Assembly (NCBI RefSeq): GCF_947259555.1
Contig: NZ_CAMYMD010000098.1
Coordinates: forward strand, 1 to 54,700
Direction: 5' to 3'
Length of the DNA: 54,700 nucleotides
Origin: an uncultured Roseovarius sp.
GTDB lineage: Bacteria; Pseudomonadota; Alphaproteobacteria; Rhodobacterales; Rhodobacteraceae
The translations under genes were made by a program, and so were the position numbers. This document shows positions 15,889 to 24,994 of this stretch, one piece after another; position 1 is the stretch's first letter, and every line of letters starts with the position of its first letter. Under the pieces are notes generated by a model. The model searched no databases. It was given only the letters and a program-made list of their open reading frames with translations, and was not told the DNA's origin.

Positions 15889-17004
15889 TCAATTCGATAG
15901 GTTGGCGGCTGTAGAGCCAAAGCCTACGACGGTACCAAAGAGACCGAGGATGGTCTGCACCCGTGTGACAGGCGATTCAGTCGCGAGCAACGTATCACCC
16001 GGGTTTATATCAAACTGCCGCGCCGCAAAGAGACCGTCCGCATCCGTAAAATCCAAAGAGAAGATGACCTGCCGCATATCCGGTCCGGGTTTGTCGGGCG
16101 TGATGGCCCGCCCGTCATATTCGCGCAGAACCAGAAGGCCCTTGGGGTCGGCGCGGGACGCGCTTAGCCCCCCCATTGCCGAGACAGCCTCCATCGCACT
16201 CATGCTTTCCTTTTCAAAGGAAATCACGCTTTGTTTACCTGCGGCACCGAGCACATTGAAGGTGCGGTCATCCTCTGTCACCACGATCTGATCACCGCCC
16301 CGCACCAGTATGTTGCGCGCAGGTTCTTCATACAGATCTTCGGCACGGGTCTCATAGACCTGTGATCCACGCTGCAAGACGATGAGCGGATGCACCATGT
16401 TGGGAGTAATCCCCCCCGCCTGCGCCAGCACGCTCAGAACACGCGTATTGCGAGATTCCATCGGGAAGCTGCCCGGGGCACCAACACCGCCGACCACGTC
16501 CACCGCGTTGTTCCGTCCCGGCGCGACATTCAATTGCACCTGGGCAGACGGCGCAATGTCAAGCATTCGGGTCTGAAGCTTCTCGCGCGCTGAAAAGGCG
16601 GTCATGCCGCGCACTTGGATGTCACCCAGATAGGGCATGAATATCTCGCCCGACGGCGACACCGTGACAGGTGGAACCACGGTCGATTTTGAAGCTTCAT
16701 CGGCCAGCAAAGAGTTCTCCTGGCTATCCCATATCACCACTTCCAGCGTATCGCCTGTCTGGATAAGCGTTGAATCGGGGCCCCGGCCTGCACTGGGCCA
16801 GTGATAAAAGCCTTTCCAGCCCGTCGCTGGCCATAACGCAAGCGCTGGTGTCGTGCGGCGCGTCACCTCGACAACCTGAAAGGTCGGATTTTCTGCGTCG
16901 CGTTCGGCGATGACTTCACTTTGCAGGGCCGCACCTCTGGGCAAACTGCAAGCAGTCAGACTCATAAACATCGCCAGCCCAAGGATACCCTTGCTTCCCC
17001 GCAT
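15889..17004 (-). CDS. Polysaccharide export lipoprotein (Wza/SLBB type)
   Basis: 371 residues from ATG 17004, chosen because a lipoprotein signal follows at once (GILGLAMFMSLTAC, acylated Cys19). An upstream in-frame ATG at 17034 is possible but would spoil the signal peptide. The polysaccharide export domain contains LIQTGDTLEVVIWDS and GEIFMPYLGDIQVRGMTA, followed by SLBB-like segments (VDVVGGVGAPGSFPM; FNVLGAAGKQSVISF). The product should form the outer-membrane or periplasmic channel for capsule or exopolysaccharide. No Wzc-like kinase or Wzx/Wzy lies beside it. The polysaccharide genes on the other side are divergent, 105 bases away. Confidence 0.88.
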   Translation of the reverse strand: MRGSKGILGLAMFMSLTACSLPRGAALQSEVIAERDAENPTFQVVEVTRRTTPALALWPATGWKGFYHWPSAGRGPDSTLIQTGDTLEVVIWDSQENSLLADEASKSTVVPPVTVSPSGEIFMPYLGDIQVRGMTAFSAREKLQTRMLDIAPSAQVQLNVAPGRNNAVDVVGGVGAPGSFPMESRNTRVLSVLAQAGGITPNMVHPLIVLQRGSQVYETRAEDLYEEPARNILVRGGDQIVVTEDDRTFNVLGAAGKQSVISFEKESMSAMEAVSAMGGLSASRADPKGLLVLREYDGRAITPDKPGPDMRQVIFSLDFTDADGLFAARQFDINPGDTLLATESPVTRVQTILGLFGTVVGFGSTAANLSN

Positions 17005-17109
17005 CACGTTGCGATTCCCCCGTTCGTCCTGCATTGCTCTGGTTCCTACCCCGTGCACCACGTGCTAGACAATCGGAATCTGAAATCGAACAACAGGTAG
17101 CGTTGCGAC

Positions 17110-17952
17110 GTGACCCAAACACATCTTTTTGAGCGTATACTTGTCACCGGAGCCTCGGGCCGCATTGCCGCCCTGCTACGACAAGCATGGCACGACCGTC
17201 CGCCAGAAGAGGTTGTCTGGCTCGCACGCACCGGCCCGGCCGATGTAACCTGGACACCAGGCACACCGATGCCAGCCATCCCGCCCTGCGACACGGTTAT
17301 CGCGCTCTGGGGGCAAGTTACTGGCTCCGAAGAGAACCTCGCGACCAATGCAAGGCTGGTGGCGCATACCGAGGCACTGGCCGAGGTCTGTGGCGCGCGG
17401 CGCGTGCTGCATTTTTCCTCTTCCGCAGTCTATGGCCCCGGAACGAGATTGAGTGAGAGCGATCACGCCCGGCCGGTGAATACCTATGGCGCCGCCAAGC
17501 TGGCGATGGAGCAGGCTGTGCAAGCGCTTTCCGCAAGCCCCCGACGACACTGCTGCTTACGGGTGGCCAACGTGATCGGGGCCGAAAATCAGGGTCCGAA
17601 ACTGGTGAAATCGGCCGGCCCGGTCCATCTCCACCGTTTTGCGAATGGTGAGGGGCCCGTGCGCAGCTACATATCGCCAAAGGACCTTGCCGACATCCTG
17701 CGCGCGCTGTGTGACTTGCCGCCCGGCGACCTGCCCGAGTGCCTGAACGTCACTGCACCGCAGCCATTGAGCATGGAGAGCATCATGCGCGCGGCTGAAC
17801 GGCCGATACACTGGCAGACAGCCCCGGATCACGCCGTGCAGTCGGTTACGCTGGATGGCTCGCGACTTGCCCGTTTGCTTCCATTTCTGTATCTGAGCAC
17901 GACGGCAGATCAGATGATCCACGATTGGCACAGCCTGGAGACCAGACAATGA
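17110..17952 (+). CDS. NAD-dependent epimerase/dehydratase (SDR)
   Basis: 280 residues from GTG 17110. The nucleotide-binding motif ILVTGASGRIAALL is near the N-terminus, and the extended-SDR catalytic residues appear as SSSAVYGPG and YGAAKLAME (Tyr-x3-Lys). FRSYISPKD-type sequence (VRSYISPKDLADIL) is also typical. It probably modifies a nucleotide sugar, but the substrate cannot be assigned. Its stop overlaps the sugar transferase start (ATGA), so both belong to one transcript serving surface polysaccharide synthesis. Confidence 0.85.
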   Translation: MTQTHLFERILVTGASGRIAALLRQAWHDRPPEEVVWLARTGPADVTWTPGTPMPAIPPCDTVIALWGQVTGSEENLATNARLVAHTEALAEVCGARRVLHFSSSAVYGPGTRLSESDHARPVNTYGAAKLAMEQAVQALSASPRRHCCLRVANVIGAENQGPKLVKSAGPVHLHRFANGEGPVRSYISPKDLADILRALCDLPPGDLPECLNVTAPQPLSMESIMRAAERPIHWQTAPDHAVQSVTLDGSRLARLLPFLYLSTTADQMIHDWHSLETRQ

Positions 17953-18572
17953 CCCCAGCCAAGAGGGCCTTCGACATCGGGCTTGCCCTCGTTCTGCTCC
18001 TTGTACTCTGGCCATTCATCCTTGGCATTGCTCTGCTCATCGCATTGATTGACGGACGTCCGATTTTTTATCTCTCCGAACGTATGAAGACGCCCGAGAC
18101 ACCGTTCTGCCTTTGGAAGTTCCGCACAATGCGCGTGGTTGCGAATGACACCGGCGTTTCATCGGGGTATAAAAAACACCGCGTCACGAAACTCGGCAAG
18201 CGTTTGCGCGCTTCTCGGTTGGATGAATTACCTCAACTTCTCAATGTTTTACGAGGCGACATGAGCTTTGTCGGCCCGCGACCTCCGCTGCGCTGCTATG
18301 TTGACGCCTGCCCCGATATCTACGGCGAAGTTCTGAGCAAGCGCCCCGGAATAACGGGCCTCGCCACACTGGTCTATCATCGCACCGAGGAGCAGTTGCT
18401 CAGCGCATGCAATACTGCGGAAAGCACGGAAAACACATATTTCAATCGTTGTATTCCAAGAAAAGCGCGACTGGATTTGATTTGGGCGCGACACCAGAGC
18501 TTGTGCTACGATATCCGCCTGATATGGCTAACCGTGATTCGTGTATTTTCAACCCGCAGTGCCCGCCCCTGA
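17949..18572 (+). CDS. Undecaprenyl-phosphate sugar transferase (monotopic PGT)
   Basis: 207 residues from ATG 17949, overlapping the epimerase stop. One N-terminal membrane segment (IGLALVLLLVLWPFILGIALLIALI) precedes the PF02397 catalytic domain: LWKFRTM, LGKRLRASRLDELPQLLNVLRGDMSFVGPRPP and RPGITGLA. It transfers a sugar-1-phosphate to the lipid carrier on the inner membrane and so starts a repeat unit. The loop SERMKTPETPF differs from the more common QERVGRNGKPF. The C-terminus is Cys-rich for this family (YVDACPDIYG, LLSACNTAES, FNRCIPRK). Confidence 0.9.
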   Translation: MTPAKRAFDIGLALVLLLVLWPFILGIALLIALIDGRPIFYLSERMKTPETPFCLWKFRTMRVVANDTGVSSGYKKHRVTKLGKRLRASRLDELPQLLNVLRGDMSFVGPRPPLRCYVDACPDIYGEVLSKRPGITGLATLVYHRTEEQLLSACNTAESTENTYFNRCIPRKARLDLIWARHQSLCYDIRLIWLTVIRVFSTRSARP

Positions 18573-18740
18573 GGACGATGGCGTGCATATTCTGAGCCAT
18601 CGCATATGATCAATTCATGTGCACGTCGGCTGAAATCCGCGCATTTTTCGCAAGCGGCCATATTTCGAAGCGGAACCCTCGTGGTTGCCTGTAAGGCAAA
18701 TCTGTAGCGTTATGAAAATTCATTGTTAGAGGTCAGGGCA

Positions 18741-20621
18741 TTGCTATACCGCATCGTCACCGCATTGACCCAAGGTCAAAAGCAGGCGTTCTTCCTGTCG
18801 CTGGACATGGTGATCCTTGTTTTCTCGCACAGCTTGTCGCTGTTGCTTGTTTTCGGAGCAGATGCGTTTCAACAAGACAGCAGCGTATTGTTCAACGAAC
18901 TGATCTTGATGATGTGCGTGGCGGCCGGGGTGGCAACGTTCTTCGGACTCCACAAGGTCAAACTCAAGTCCTACGAAATGAACGGAATGCTCAACTCAGG
19001 CTGGGTGGCGTTGTCGATCGTCGGGTCCGGGCTCTTGGGGTCTGTGTTCCTGTCGGATGGCACGACTCCGGCGCTGATCTATGCAATTACCGGCATGACG
19101 TTCATCATCATGTCGGTGACGTCCCGGCTGATGCTTCGATTGCTGTTGCTGCGGGTCTACCGCAGCGGGAACCGTCGCCTGCGGGTGTTGATCTACGGTG
19201 CGGGTCAAACCGGCCAGCAACTCGCTACCGCGCTGGCAACAGATGACGAAGTGCTGCCGATGGCTTTTGTGGATGACGAGCCTCGCCTGCAATCTCTGAC
19301 GATCGCCGGCCTCAAGGTCCACAGACCCGCTGAGTTGCCTGACCTCATAGACCGCTACAATATCCAGCGGGTGATCCTCGCCATGCCGAGCGCGGCCCCG
19401 GCCAAGCGGACTATTCTGTCACGCCAGATCGCGCAGCAAGGCTGCGAAGTCCATGCGCTGCCGTCTTTTTCCGAGATCATCACCAACAACGAAAGCAGGA
19501 TCTACAAGAGTCGTCCCGTGAACCTCAATGCGCTGTTGGGCCGTGATGGTCTGCAAGACGAATTGCCCGGCGTGAAGACCACCTACAAGGGGCGTTGCGT
19601 ATTGGTCACCGGCGCAGGCGGCTCTATCGGCTCCGAACTGTGCCGCCAGCTGATCTCATACGAGCCTGGACAGCTCATCCTGTTCGATCACAGCGAACAC
19701 GCGCTTTTCGAGATCGACAGAGAATTACGCAGTCTCGCACCTGATTTGCAAATCACCTCGATCCTTGGGTCAGTCTGCGAGAAATCCGTCGTCGATGTTC
19801 TGATGCGCGCTCGAAGTGTCGAAATCGTCCTGCATGCCGCAGCCTACAAGCATGTGCCGCTGGTAGAGGAAAACGCGATCGAGGGGATGCGCAACAACGT
19901 CCTTGGCACGCGCATCGTGGCAAATGCCGCGCGCGACGCCGGGGTCGAGCGTTTCATTCTCGTATCCACGGACAAGGCCGTGAGACCCACAAGTGTCATG
20001 GGGGCATCAAAGCGGCTGGCTGAAATGATCGTGCAAGACCTCGCGACGCGCAGCACAACCACTCGGTTCTCGATGGTCCGCTTTGGAAATGTCATCGGCT
20101 CGTCGGGCTCTGTCATACCCCTGTTTGCCGAACAAATCGCTGCTGGTGGTCCAGTCACTCTTACCCATAATGATGTCACACGCTATTTCATGACCATACC
20201 TGAAGCCGCACGGTTGGTTCTGGTTGCCGGATCGTTCGCGCGGGGCGGTGATGTGTTCGTGCTGGATATGGGCAAGCCTGTCGCCGTGCGCGATGTCGCG
20301 CGCAAGATGATCGAGGGCTCGGATCTGACCGTTCGCGATGAGGATAACCCGCTCGGCGATGTCGAGATAAAGATCACCGGTCTGCGCCCCGGAGAAAAGC
20401 TCTATGAAGAGTTGCTGATCGGCTCGGACATGCTGACCACGCCACACCCCAAGATCCTGCGCGCCCAAGAGGGGCATTTGTCAGAGATCGAACTAGCCAA
20501 GGCCCTGAAAACACTTAACGAAGCAATCCATACTCGTGACGTTGCTCTTTTGCGTGGCCTTCTTGTGCAATGTATCGAACAGATGAACGACCACATTCCG
20601 GGCGTGATCATTAACGAGTAA
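18741..20621 (+). CDS. CapD/WbpM-type nucleotide-sugar 4,6-dehydratase
   Basis: 626 residues from TTG 18741, chosen for agaggt just upstream; TTG 18723 in the same frame is an alternative. Four N-terminal membrane helices are followed by a first Rossmann domain (RVLIYGAGQTGQQLA) and the catalytic SDR domain (VLVTGAGGSIGSELCRQL, IVLHAAAYKHVPLVEEN). The active site is the S-M-K form (TDKAVRPTSVMGASKR), in which Met replaces Tyr, as in WbpM/FlaA1-type UDP-GlcNAc dehydratases. It should make a 4-keto-6-deoxy sugar for surface polysaccharide at the inner membrane. Its last 11 bases overlap the convergent carboxypeptidase gene. Confidence 0.92.
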   Translation: MLYRIVTALTQGQKQAFFLSLDMVILVFSHSLSLLLVFGADAFQQDSSVLFNELILMMCVAAGVATFFGLHKVKLKSYEMNGMLNSGWVALSIVGSGLLGSVFLSDGTTPALIYAITGMTFIIMSVTSRLMLRLLLLRVYRSGNRRLRVLIYGAGQTGQQLATALATDDEVLPMAFVDDEPRLQSLTIAGLKVHRPAELPDLIDRYNIQRVILAMPSAAPAKRTILSRQIAQQGCEVHALPSFSEIITNNESRIYKSRPVNLNALLGRDGLQDELPGVKTTYKGRCVLVTGAGGSIGSELCRQLISYEPGQLILFDHSEHALFEIDRELRSLAPDLQITSILGSVCEKSVVDVLMRARSVEIVLHAAAYKHVPLVEENAIEGMRNNVLGTRIVANAARDAGVERFILVSTDKAVRPTSVMGASKRLAEMIVQDLATRSTTTRFSMVRFGNVIGSSGSVIPLFAEQIAAGGPVTLTHNDVTRYFMTIPEAARLVLVAGSFARGGDVFVLDMGKPVAVRDVARKMIEGSDLTVRDEDNPLGDVEIKITGLRPGEKLYEELLIGSDMLTTPHPKILRAQEGHLSEIELAKALKTLNEAIHTRDVALLRGLLVQCIEQMNDHIPGVIINE

Positions 20622-22080
20622 GCGCGCCGAACTTGGTTTCCAGATAGTCCAGCAATGGTTCCGGTCCCGGGGCAAAACCGCAAGCTCTGGTTATGGTCTC
20701 GTTCGGTTCGTAGAGACCACCATGACACTGCACACCGCTCCGCAGCCAAGCTGTTGCCGCAGCAAGGTCACCTTTCGCCAATTGACTGTCCAGTCCGGGG
20801 ATGTCAGCTCGCATCTTCGCGTGAAGACATCCAGCATAGACATTGCCCAGGCTATATGTCGGGAAATATCCAAACAGGCCCACCGACCAGTGCACGTCCT
20901 GCAAGACACCATTCGAGGCGCGATCAACCTCATAGCCAAAATCCGCGTTAAACCGGTCATTCCAGGCGGCCTCAAGATCAGCCACCATCAGGTCTCCGGC
21001 AATCAGCGCGCGCTCCAGATCGTAGCGGAGCATGATATGCAGGTTGTACTGGATCTCATCGGCCTCAGTACGAATATGACCGCGATGCACGCGATTCACA
21101 GCGCGGTAAAAGCTGTCTTCATCGCCAACGCCCAGATCGCCAAAGGCATCGCGCATCCGGCCATAGAGCCAGCCGCAAAACGCCCGGCTACGACCCAGCT
21201 GGTTCTCATAAATCCGGCTCTGGCTTTCATGGACGCCCATAGAGACGCCCTGCCCCAGTGGCGTGAGGCGATAGCCCGCATCAATGCCCTGCTCATAACA
21301 GGCATGCCCCACCTCGTGAATCGTCGAATAAAGGCAATTGAACGGATCCGCCTCGCTGACCCGCGTGGTGATGCGTACATCATCACCACTGCCGGAACTG
21401 AACGGATGCACAGCGAGGTCGAGCCGCCCGCGGCTGAGGTCATACCCAAATGTTTCTGCCAATTTGCGTGACAGTTGCAGCTGAGCCTGCTGATCAAAGT
21501 GACCCGCGATGTTCGGCCAGGCTGCATCCAGCGCTCGACCGCGTAATTCTACCAGCCGAGGCCGCATTGCGGCAAAGATCGCATCCAACCGGTCGGCCTT
21601 CATGCCCGGTTCAAAATCCTCCAGGAGAGCGTCGTAAAGATCTCCCCCTTCTGCCAAGGCCGATGCCTCCTCGCGTTTCAACCGGACCACCTCGGCCAAG
21701 ACTGGCGAGAAGGCTGCAAAATCGTCATCCGCTCGTGCCGCAGCCCACTGCCCCTGTGCCTTGCTTGTGAGGCGCGCGAGCGCAATCGCAAGGTCTTGCG
21801 GGACGCAGGTCGCTCTTTCATAATCGCGACGCATATGGCGCAATTGCGCGCGCTCCACCTCGTCGGTGGCCTCGGCGTCTGCCGCGGCCAGAAGCTCGCC
21901 GCGTCGCGCCTCGGTGCGTCGGGCATGCAATATCGCTTGCATCGAGCCGGCTTCCTCCGCCCGCTGCTCGACTGCGCCACGCGGCATCATCGTTTCCTGA
22001 TCCCAGCCAAGGCGCCCGGCGACCTGCGCCAGCGCCTGACTGGTCCGCTCAAGAGCCATGAGATCTTCGTAGGCCGTCAT
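20611..22080 (-). CDS. M32-family metallocarboxypeptidase
   Basis: 489 residues from ATG 22080, after ggggggcatga. The zinc-binding motif HEVGH (residues 255-259) and the M32 signatures SRIYENQLGRS (ESQSRIYENQ) and HIRTEADEIQYNLHIMLRYDLE are present, and the length is normal for the Thermus/Pyrococcus carboxypeptidase family. It is cytoplasmic and removes C-terminal residues from peptides, probably in peptide recycling. It is transcribed together with ctaA, whose stop is 2 bases upstream of its start codon. Its 3' end overlaps the convergent capD-type gene by 11 bases. Confidence 0.93.
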   Translation of the reverse strand: MTAYEDLMALERTSQALAQVAGRLGWDQETMMPRGAVEQRAEEAGSMQAILHARRTEARRGELLAAADAEATDEVERAQLRHMRRDYERATCVPQDLAIALARLTSKAQGQWAAARADDDFAAFSPVLAEVVRLKREEASALAEGGDLYDALLEDFEPGMKADRLDAIFAAMRPRLVELRGRALDAAWPNIAGHFDQQAQLQLSRKLAETFGYDLSRGRLDLAVHPFSSGSGDDVRITTRVSEADPFNCLYSTIHEVGHACYEQGIDAGYRLTPLGQGVSMGVHESQSRIYENQLGRSRAFCGWLYGRMRDAFGDLGVGDEDSFYRAVNRVHRGHIRTEADEIQYNLHIMLRYDLERALIAGDLMVADLEAAWNDRFNADFGYEVDRASNGVLQDVHWSVGLFGYFPTYSLGNVYAGCLHAKMRADIPGLDSQLAKGDLAAATAWLRSGVQCHGGLYEPNETITRACGFAPGPEPLLDYLETKFGALTR

Positions 22081-22081
22081 T

Positions 22082-23221
22082 TCATGCCCCCCTGATGGAC
22101 GTGGCCCGCGGATACTGACTAAGAAAACGCGCCCGCAGGATGAGCACCCAAAGAACAACCGCCAGGACCTGATGCGCGATCGCGAGTTGCCAAGGGGCAA
22201 TGTAAAGAACGGTCATGATCCCCAGAAGGATCTGCAAAGACAAAACCGCAAAGACCGCATTGAATGCACCTCGCGTCACGGCATGGGCACTGCGCCGCCC
22301 CCTGAGCCAGACCACGATCGCGAAAGCCAGCAAAAGATAGCCGCTCACTCGATGGATGAATTGCACGGTTCCGGGGTTTTCAAAGAAATTCCGCCACCAA
22401 GGCACCAGATCCATCATATCCGGAGGCAAAAGGCCGCCAGCCATCAAGGGCCAGTCCGTATAGCTGCGCCCGGCATCAATCCCAGCAACCAGCGCTCCAA
22501 GCAAGATTTGCAGAAATGCAAAATGCATCAGCCCTGTGGAGAGGCTGAAGAGCTTGCCCTCGCGCGCACGGCGCGCCTGCATCAGGGCCCGCTCTTCACG
22601 CCCCAACAGCAACACGAACCATGCAATGAAACCCAGAATGATGAAGGCAAGCCCGAGATGCGTTGCGAGCCTGTAGGAGGCGACCGCCACCATGTCACCC
22701 GTCAGGCCGGAGGCCACCATCCACCAGCCAATCGCACCCTGCGTACCGCCCAGAACACCCAAGAACAGCAAGCGCCCAGTCCAGCCCTTGGGCACCTGGC
22801 GCGCCAGCAGAAATCCGAAAAACCCAAGCGCCCAGACCAGTCCGATCACCCGGCCAAGCTGCCGATGACCCCATTCCCACCAATAAATGAACTTGAAATC
22901 ATCAAGGCTCATTCCCTTGTTGAGCAACTCATATTGGGGAATCGCACGGTATTTGTCGAACTCTTCTGCCCAATGTGCCTCGGACATGGGAGGCAGCGCT
23001 CCCGTGACAGGACGCCATTCAGTGATGCTGAGACCACTATCCGTCAACCGGGTCAGCCCACCTACGGCGATCATCACGACAACGAGGCCGAACAGCACCA
23101 TCAGCCAAAGCCGAATAGCGCCTCTCGCGCCCCGGCGGCCGGCGTCAATCATACCGCCCTGCGGCTTTTGTTTGCTCTCCGCCTGCCCAACCTCTTCGAA
23201 AATGCTGCGTTTTCCACTCAT
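22082..23221 (-). CDS. ctaA: Heme A synthase CtaA
   Basis: 379 residues with eight membrane helices. Conserved landmarks are MIAVGGLTRLTDSGLSITEWRPVTGALPP, FKFIYWWEWGHRQLGRVIGLVWALGF, RLATHLGLAFIILG, TVQFIHRVSGYLLL and IAHQVLA, with the heme-ligand histidines in WGHR, THLG, FIHR and AHQ. It converts heme O to heme A for cytochrome aa3 oxidase. This is the type-2 (alphaproteobacterial) form. About 20 N-terminal residues are hydrophilic and charged. It lies 56 bases downstream of trmJ on the same strand. Confidence 0.95.
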   Translation of the reverse strand: MSGKRSIFEEVGQAESKQKPQGGMIDAGRRGARGAIRLWLMVLFGLVVVMIAVGGLTRLTDSGLSITEWRPVTGALPPMSEAHWAEEFDKYRAIPQYELLNKGMSLDDFKFIYWWEWGHRQLGRVIGLVWALGFFGFLLARQVPKGWTGRLLFLGVLGGTQGAIGWWMVASGLTGDMVAVASYRLATHLGLAFIILGFIAWFVLLLGREERALMQARRAREGKLFSLSTGLMHFAFLQILLGALVAGIDAGRSYTDWPLMAGGLLPPDMMDLVPWWRNFFENPGTVQFIHRVSGYLLLAFAIVVWLRGRRSAHAVTRGAFNAVFAVLSLQILLGIMTVLYIAPWQLAIAHQVLAVVLWVLILRARFLSQYPRATSIRGA

Positions 23222-23277
23222 GCCTCAGCCTCTCGTCCCCTTGCGCCCGCCAAGATTAGGTCGCGGCCCGCACCGCT

Positions 23278-24021
23278 TCAACCGCGCGCTTTCCAGCGGA
23301 CCATCTGCCGCATCACCCCGTGCAACATCTGTACGTCTGCCCGCGTGAGAGGCATACGGCTCCACATGTTGCGAAGATTGAGCTTCATCGTCTCGGCCTT
23401 GTGCTCGGGAAAGAAAAAACCGGCCTCGCCCAACTGCGCCTCGTAATGCGACGCGAGCTTCTCGATTTCAATCTGTTCGGCCCAGTCGGCCTTGGCCATG
23501 TCGACACGCTCGGGCGCGATTTCCGACGCAGCCAGTTGCCATTCATATGCGGTCAATAGAACACATTGAGCGAGATTAAGACTGGCGAACTCGGGGTTGA
23601 CCGGTACATTTATGATGGCATTGGCGCGGGCGATATCGTCATTCTCGAGCCCCGCGCGCTCCGGCCCGAAAAGCACAGCCACCTTCTCGCCCGCCGCGAT
23701 CTTTTCCGCAGCAAGCTCCATAGCGCGCTCGGGACTGAAGACCGGCTTTGTCAGGCCGCGTGCCCGCGCGGTCGTGGCAAGGACAAATGTACAATCCGAA
23801 ACCGCACTCGCGGTATCATCGACCAACCGCGCCTCATCCAGAAGACGGCCCGCACCGCTCGCCATGGCGACAGCCTTGGGATTGGGCCAGCCATCACGGG
23901 GCGCAGTAATACGCATCCGGTCGAGGCCAAAATTCCACATCGCGCGCGCTGCGGCACCGATATTCTCGCCCATCTGCGGGCGCACGAGCACAAAGACAGG
24001 CTGCGGGCGATCAGTGGGCAT
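23278..24021 (-). CDS. trmJ: TrmJ-type tRNA (Cm32/Um32) methyltransferase
   Basis: 247 residues. SPOUT-class motifs are visible: PVFVLVRPQMGENIGAAARAMWNFGLDRMRI at the N-terminus, KVAVLFGPERAGLENDDIARAN in the middle and INVPVNPEFASLNLAQCVLL at the knot. A C-terminal helical extension (TRADVQMLHGVMRQMVRWKARG) completes the family's usual length. It uses SAM to 2'-O-methylate residue 32 of tRNA in the cytoplasm. It is upstream of ctaA on the same strand and probably heads that transcript. Confidence 0.92.
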   Translation of the reverse strand: MPTDRPQPVFVLVRPQMGENIGAAARAMWNFGLDRMRITAPRDGWPNPKAVAMASGAGRLLDEARLVDDTASAVSDCTFVLATTARARGLTKPVFSPERAMELAAEKIAAGEKVAVLFGPERAGLENDDIARANAIINVPVNPEFASLNLAQCVLLTAYEWQLAASEIAPERVDMAKADWAEQIEIEKLASHYEAQLGEAGFFFPEHKAETMKLNLRNMWSRMPLTRADVQMLHGVMRQMVRWKARG

Positions 24022-24120
24022 CGGGTCTCTCGTTTGGATATTCAGTTAAGAGGAGAGGCATTGCCTCCGGCATCGCCCCCATCTTCACCGTTCTTCAAAT
24101 ACTCAATTCGGGATCAGACC

Positions 24121-24151
24121 ACAAAAAACAACGCCAGCACGTCCGGCTGGC
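24121..24151 (-). terminator. Rho-independent terminator of the DUF4167 gene
   Basis: On the minus strand gccagc (24151-24146) and gctggc (24138-24133) form a stem with a 7-base loop, followed by gttgttttttgt. It starts 3 bases after the stop codon at 24155. Confidence 0.85.
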
Positions 24152-24154
24152 AGA

Positions 24155-24769
24155 TTATTCCGCAGCTTTGGTCGAGTTATCCGAGGGCTCCCCGCCTGTC
24201 GACGCGCCGTCCGCACCGTCCTGCTTGGCGGCGTCCGACTTGGGCGGCCGCTTGGCGCGCGGTTTGCGAGGGCGTTTGGGCGCGGCTTGCGGCTCTGACG
24301 CGGGCGCGGCTTGGGATTGGGTTTCAGGGGTTTCGACCAGACCACTATCGCGCGAGTCATCAGCGCCGATCACGTCGGGCTGTTCCGTGGTTCCGGCCGG
24401 CTGCGCACCCCCCGATCCCTCGGCGTCGCCACCGCCCTGCCGATCGTTGCGATCCCGATCCCGATCTCGCTCCGCCTGGCGTTCGCGGTTCTGGCGCTCC
24501 TGCTCTTCGCGACGAGCGTCCTGCTCTTTCTGGGCCTCTCCCAGCAAGCGCAGATAGTGCTCGGCGTGTTGCTGAAAGTTTTCGGTCGCAACCCGATCAC
24601 CAGCCAGCTGCGCATCCCGTGCCAGCTGATTGTATTTCTCGATGATTTGCTGCGGTGTTCCCCGCACCTTGCCCTCGGGCCCGGAGCTGTCGAAAACCCG
24701 GTTGACGACATTCCCGACCGAACGGTTGCGGTTCGGCTTGTTCCGCTGACGTGACTTCGATGATCTCAT
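24155..24769 (-). CDS. DUF4167-domain protein
   Basis: 204 residues. The conserved N-terminal part (MRSSKSRQRNKPNRNRSVGNVVNRVFDSSGPEGKVRGTPQQIIEKYNQLARDAQLAGDRV, listed here in pieces: SKSRQRNKPN, NRVFDSSGPEGKVRG, EKYNQLARDA) is the DUF4167 domain, found next to prmC in most alphaproteobacteria. It is basic and presumably binds nucleic acid. After HYLRLL the chain becomes a low-complexity charged tail: an Arg/Glu/Gln/Asp-rich coil, then a Pro/Ala/Lys-rich end (KRPRKPRAKRPPKSD). Its function is unknown. A terminator follows directly. Confidence 0.92.
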   Translation of the reverse strand: MRSSKSRQRNKPNRNRSVGNVVNRVFDSSGPEGKVRGTPQQIIEKYNQLARDAQLAGDRVATENFQQHAEHYLRLLGEAQKEQDARREEQERQNRERQAERDRDRDRNDRQGGGDAEGSGGAQPAGTTEQPDVIGADDSRDSGLVETPETQSQAAPASEPQAAPKRPRKPRAKRPPKSDAAKQDGADGASTGGEPSDNSTKAAE

Positions 24770-24994
24770 ATGGTGCTGTCCAGCCCTGTGCTCAAATGTT
24801 CGCTTGACCCGACTGGCGCCCCCTGCGCCGAAAATGAACCGGATCTGACATGTTCTGGCTTGGTGTCACGCGGGACCGCCGAGAGGCATCCTCCGTCGTG
24901 ACTGACCTCCACTAAGCACGCACGGCGGACGTATACAAGAGCAAAGCGGAAATTTTCCGCGATTCATGCGGAATATGGCTGAGTCAGGCTGGTT

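Noticed and set aside
22172..23446. 424-residue frame antisense to ctaA and trmJ
   Set aside because: Overlaps two conserved genes and has no domain features.
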